The notes beneath the pieces are model-generated. The model did not search any database and was not told the origin of the DNA. It worked only from the letters and a program-made list of their open reading frames with translations. Source: Bacillota bacterium (lineage in GTDB: Bacteria; Bacillota; Clostridia; Acetivibrionales; Acetivibrionaceae). From it: DNA of 7,373 bases. A program made the translations under genes and the position numbers. How positions within the stretch are numbered: the first letter of the stretch is position 1; the number at the start of each line of letters is the position of its first letter. Shown one piece after another: positions 5,880 to 7,373 of the stretch. The stretch covers positions 1 to 7,373 of the forward strand of contig JAEWSG010000098.1 of the NCBI GenBank assembly GCA_023398495.1, in the 5' to 3' direction.

Positions 5880-6532
5880 AAATCTATGTAATAATCAGGT
5901 ACATCTCCAACTATTACTGTTTCTGCAACGGGCAAACTGGTTGCGATAACAGTTTTTTTTTCAACAAACGGCACCACTAATCCTACTTCTGTATTTACTA
6001 AAAGATAAATCCTATGTCTTGTCTGGTTTATCCCTGCACTGGTAAATTCCGACTTAAAATCCATTTCGACACTTCCGGCAGGAATTATTTTTATGTTTAT
6101 TCCAGGACCTCTTGCTGCAAATATCGAATTACCAAATATTGCTCCTAAAGGTATGGAAATTTTTTCATCCTCCAGGCTGTACATTTGTTCCTGAATCCCA
6201 AGCGATACATTGGCAAATATTCTGTTGAGCTTAGCAACTTCTGTCTGAATAGATGTAATTTTTCCATTTTCATCTTTGCTTATTGTAACTATATCACTAT
6301 AATCTATGTTCTCTGGAAAATTTTCATTAACAGCATTTCCAACCACTCTCGTTACTATGGACTTTACTCTGTATTCCGAAATTTCTGTCATGCAGACCCT
6401 CAACCGATTTTCTGCAAAGGAAAGAAACAACATTAAAATAACCACTATTAATACAATAACTACGTAAGATTCAATTTTTCTGTTATGCCTGACATACCAT
6501 AAACGGTGATACAGATTGGTCTTTCTACGCAT
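5870..6532 (-). CDS. yunB: Sporulation protein YunB
   Basis: This protein of 220 residues has a basic cytoplasmic N-terminus, one membrane helix (about 23-40) and an extracytoplasmic domain to the end. The family signature is clear. The region around 130-170 is rich in Gly/Pro with an ARGPGI motif, and the last 20 residues carry the conserved PVAETVIVGDVPDYYI block. In Bacillus subtilis, yunB belongs to the mother-cell sigma-E regulon and contributes to sporulation; its biochemical role is not known. Reading frame remains open 12 codons upstream, but AGGAGG (6546-6541) lies 8 nt before ATG 6532, so that start is preferred. Repeat copy C ends 4 bp upstream of this ribosome binding site. In B. 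subtilis yunB lies beside lytH, another M23 peptidase, which makes the nearby M23 gene notable. Confidence 0.92.
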   Translation of the reverse strand: MRRKTNLYHRLWYVRHNRKIESYVVIVLIVVILMLFLSFAENRLRVCMTEISEYRVKSIVTRVVGNAVNENFPENIDYSDIVTISKDENGKITSIQTEVAKLNRIFANVSLGIQEQMYSLEDEKISIPLGAIFGNSIFAARGPGINIKIIPAGSVEMDFKSEFTSAGINQTRHRIYLLVNTEVGLVVPFVEKKTVIATSLPVAETVIVGDVPDYYIDFGN

Positions 6533-6540
6533 AAAAAAAC

Positions 6541-6546
6541 CTCCTA
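6541..6546 (-). promoter_or_regulatory. Ribosome binding site deciding the yunB start
   Basis: A perfect AGGAGG 8 nt before ATG 6532. The longer frame from 6568 would put this site inside the coding region and would overlap the palindromic end of repeat copy C. Confidence 0.85.
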
Positions 6547-6549
6547 ATG

Positions 6550-6642
6550 GATAACGAAAAAACAACATTCCTATTCTTATATTTTGACAACGTTATCAAG
6601 TCAAATTTTTCGTTATCCAGAGTAGGAACTTATATTTTAGTT
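6550..6642 (-). repeat. Repeat copy C (93 bp) with 13-bp inverted ends
   Basis: Minus-strand order: ACTAAAATATAAG (from 6642), TTCCTACTCT, GGATAACGAAAAATTTGAC (from 6619), 17-nt spacer, TATAAGAATAGGAA, and finally TTTTTTCGTTATCC ending at 6550. The 70-bp core 6550-6619 is bounded by a 13-bp perfect inverted repeat (6550-6562 against 6607-6619). Inside, TTTGAC pairs with GTCAAA, and another GATAACG occurs in the spacer. Just upstream another GGATAAC (6647 to 6641) overlaps the start of the unit. Core length (70 bp) and unit length (93 bp) equal those of copy B. Confidence 0.82.
6577..6605 (-). promoter_or_regulatory. Candidate promoter of yunB inside repeat copy C
   Basis: TTGACT (6605 to 6600), 17 nt, TATAAG (6582 to 6577), close to the vegetative consensus. 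A start near 6570 would give a leader of about 38 nt that includes the right inverted arm and the AGGAGG. A vegetative-type promoter is unexpected if yunB is sigma-E controlled as in B. subtilis. A sigma-E promoter was not identified by eye. Confidence 0.5.
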
Positions 6643-6701
6643 ATCCCTTAACATCATAGTATGACTAAAGAAGGTTATTTGTGAATTCTATTAAGGTACG
6701 T

Positions 6702-7160
6702 CTAAACAACATCATTTATAGTCTGAAAAGCCATGTATCGCTTTAATGTTGTCTCTATCTGTATATATATATCCTCGAGAAACATTTCATACAGGGATTT
6801 ATTTTCAATAAGATACTTACAGTCCAGTGATTTGTCAATAATATTGCACACCTTTTTCAATACATCCTTATCCTCTAAAACCTTGTAATTTCTATCTTTT
6901 GCAATAATCAACTTAAGCAGTGAAGGCATCCTGACACTTGAATTTTCGTTAGTGCCTTCAAGGCCTAAAAGCATATCAATATCAATTTCAAGCTCTTTAA
7001 TTATCTTAAGTACTATTTCAAGATTAGGGTTAGCTTTGCGTCCATTCTCCAATTGTGAAAGATATCCTGCAGATATTCCGACAACCTTTGCAAAATCCAT
7101 GAGGGAATAACACTTTTCCTCGCGTTTTGCCTTGATTATTTCACCAAATTTGATCTCCAC
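6702..7160 (-). CDS. XRE-family helix-turn-helix transcriptional regulator
   Basis: This is a protein of 152 residues (numbering from GTG 7160). Residues about 4-67 form a Cro/C1-type HTH domain: FGEIIKAKREEK opens helix 1, SLMDFAKVVGIS covers helices 2-3, and GYLSQLENGRKANPN is the recognition helix and its typical end. The remaining 85 residues are mixed charged and hydrophobic helix without a domain I recognise; they could be a dimerisation or sensing tail. No membrane segment is present. An ATG at 7166 is in frame, but AAGGGGG would end only 1 nt before it, whereas it is 7 nt before GTG 7160; the ATG remains possible. It is transcribed in the same direction as yunB, 169 bp upstream. Its targets are unknown, and no GGATAACG site lies in its own promoter region. 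Confidence 0.85.
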   Translation of the reverse strand: MEIKFGEIIKAKREEKCYSLMDFAKVVGISAGYLSQLENGRKANPNLEIVLKIIKELEIDIDMLLGLEGTNENSSVRMPSLLKLIIAKDRNYKVLEDKDVLKKVCNIIDKSLDCKYLIENKSLYEMFLEDIYIQIETTLKRYMAFQTINDVV

Positions 7161-7167
7161 GCACATA

Positions 7168-7174
7168 CCCCCTT
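7168..7174 (-). promoter_or_regulatory. Ribosome binding site deciding the XRE start
   Basis: AAGGGGG (7174 to 7168) is 7 nt from GTG 7160 and only 1 nt from ATG 7166. Spacing favours the GTG; the two starts differ by two residues. Confidence 0.5.
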
Positions 7175-7192
7175 ATTCTTTTATTTATTTAT

Positions 7193-7221
7193 ATTCTATA
7201 AAATGCTCAGAGATTTTACAA
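7193..7221 (-). promoter_or_regulatory. Candidate promoter of the XRE regulator gene
   Basis: TTGTAA (7221 to 7216), 17 nt, TAGAAT (7198 to 7193): four and five matches of six to the sigma-A consensus. A start near 7186 leaves a leader of about 26 nt with the AAGGGGG site. Confidence 0.45.
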
Positions 7222-7282
7222 CAGGAAAATGCTAAACAATATTAACCGGGTGCATATAACAAATATGAAGAAAAATATTCCA

Positions 7283-7373
7283 GAAACTTAAGTTTCGCAG
7301 TCTAGAGCTTGTAAATACTCCTCGGGGTCGAGCAAAACTCGCTTCGCTCAAACAATGCTCTCCCTTTCCTCGT
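7283..7373. other. GC-richer palindromic non-coding block at the right edge, unidentified
   Basis: From about 7283 the composition changes from the very AT-rich spacer to a richer stretch. It opens with a perfect 14-bp palindrome GAAACTTAAGTTTC (7283-7296). It continues with TCTAGAGCTTG, CTCCTCGGGG, and a cluster of short complementary words such as CGAG/CTCG and GAGC/GCTC between about 7328 and 7360, able to form small hairpins. No coding frame, tRNA or rRNA signature is recognised. It might be the border of an intergenic repeat, an RNA gene or a mobile element continuing to the right. Confidence 0.35.

Noticed and set aside
6620..6647. A fourth, heavily deleted repeat copy (GGATAACTAAAATATAAG) upstream of copy C
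   Set aside because: The ACTAAAATATAAG part aligns with the same upstream block of copies A and B, so it belongs to the unit itself. Only the extra GGATAAC is unexplained and may be chance.
1..7373. CRISPR array, tRNA or rRNA genes
   Set aside because: No regularly spaced short direct repeats with unique spacers, and no tRNA- or rRNA-like conserved blocks, were seen on either strand.

Overview
The window is AT-rich DNA, very probably from an endospore-forming member of the Clostridia. Evidence for this is a YunB-type sporulation protein, a Gram-positive style chemoreceptor, strong AAGGAGG-like ribosome binding sites and TTGAAA/TATAAT promoters. A Ruminiclostridium-like cellulolytic clostridium is my guess, not something the sequence proves. 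Most of it is chromosomal housekeeping and accessory material. It also carries one mobile element end and an intergenic repeat family that I do not recognise.

Layout from left to right. Positions 1-123 are the 5' end of a group II intron on the minus strand that runs out of the window. Its sequence looks like class IIC, and it sits 7 nt past a rho-independent terminator hairpin, which is the habit of that class. The terminator (131-165) closes a minus-strand gene for an SPFH-domain protein with three C-terminal zinc ribbons (185-1318), which has its own sigma-A-like promoter. Upstream on the same strand is a methyl-accepting chemotaxis protein with an unusually long extracytoplasmic helical region (1565-3925). 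A 367-bp divergent intergenic region follows. On the plus strand come a membrane-anchored M23 peptidoglycan endopeptidase (4293-5216) and a bactofilin (5351-5776), a recurrent bacterial cell-shape/wall-remodelling pair. Convergent to them is yunB (5870-6532, minus), preceded by an XRE-family regulator (6702-7160, minus). The right edge (about 7280-7373) is a more GC-rich, palindrome-containing non-coding block of unknown nature.

The least explained signal is a roughly 93-bp repeat, present in three copies, all in the same (minus) orientation: 3961-4030 (incomplete), 4171-4263 and 6550-6642. Each carries GGATAACGAAAAA, then a TTGAYT-17-TATAAR promoter-like core. The two complete copies end in the inverted GGATAACG, giving a 70-bp palindrome-bounded core. 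One copy lies directly in front of the chemoreceptor, one directly in front of yunB, and one between the chemoreceptor and the M23 gene. It may be a shared promoter/operator module, a small non-autonomous mobile element, or a structured leader RNA; the sequence alone does not decide.

Functionally, the M23 enzyme, the bactofilin and YunB suggest a neighbourhood for cell envelope remodelling, possibly linked to sporulation. The chemoreceptor and SPFH protein are likely independent membrane-associated functions. Four start codons (chemoreceptor, M23, yunB, XRE regulator) are placed downstream of the longest possible start because of ribosome binding site spacing.
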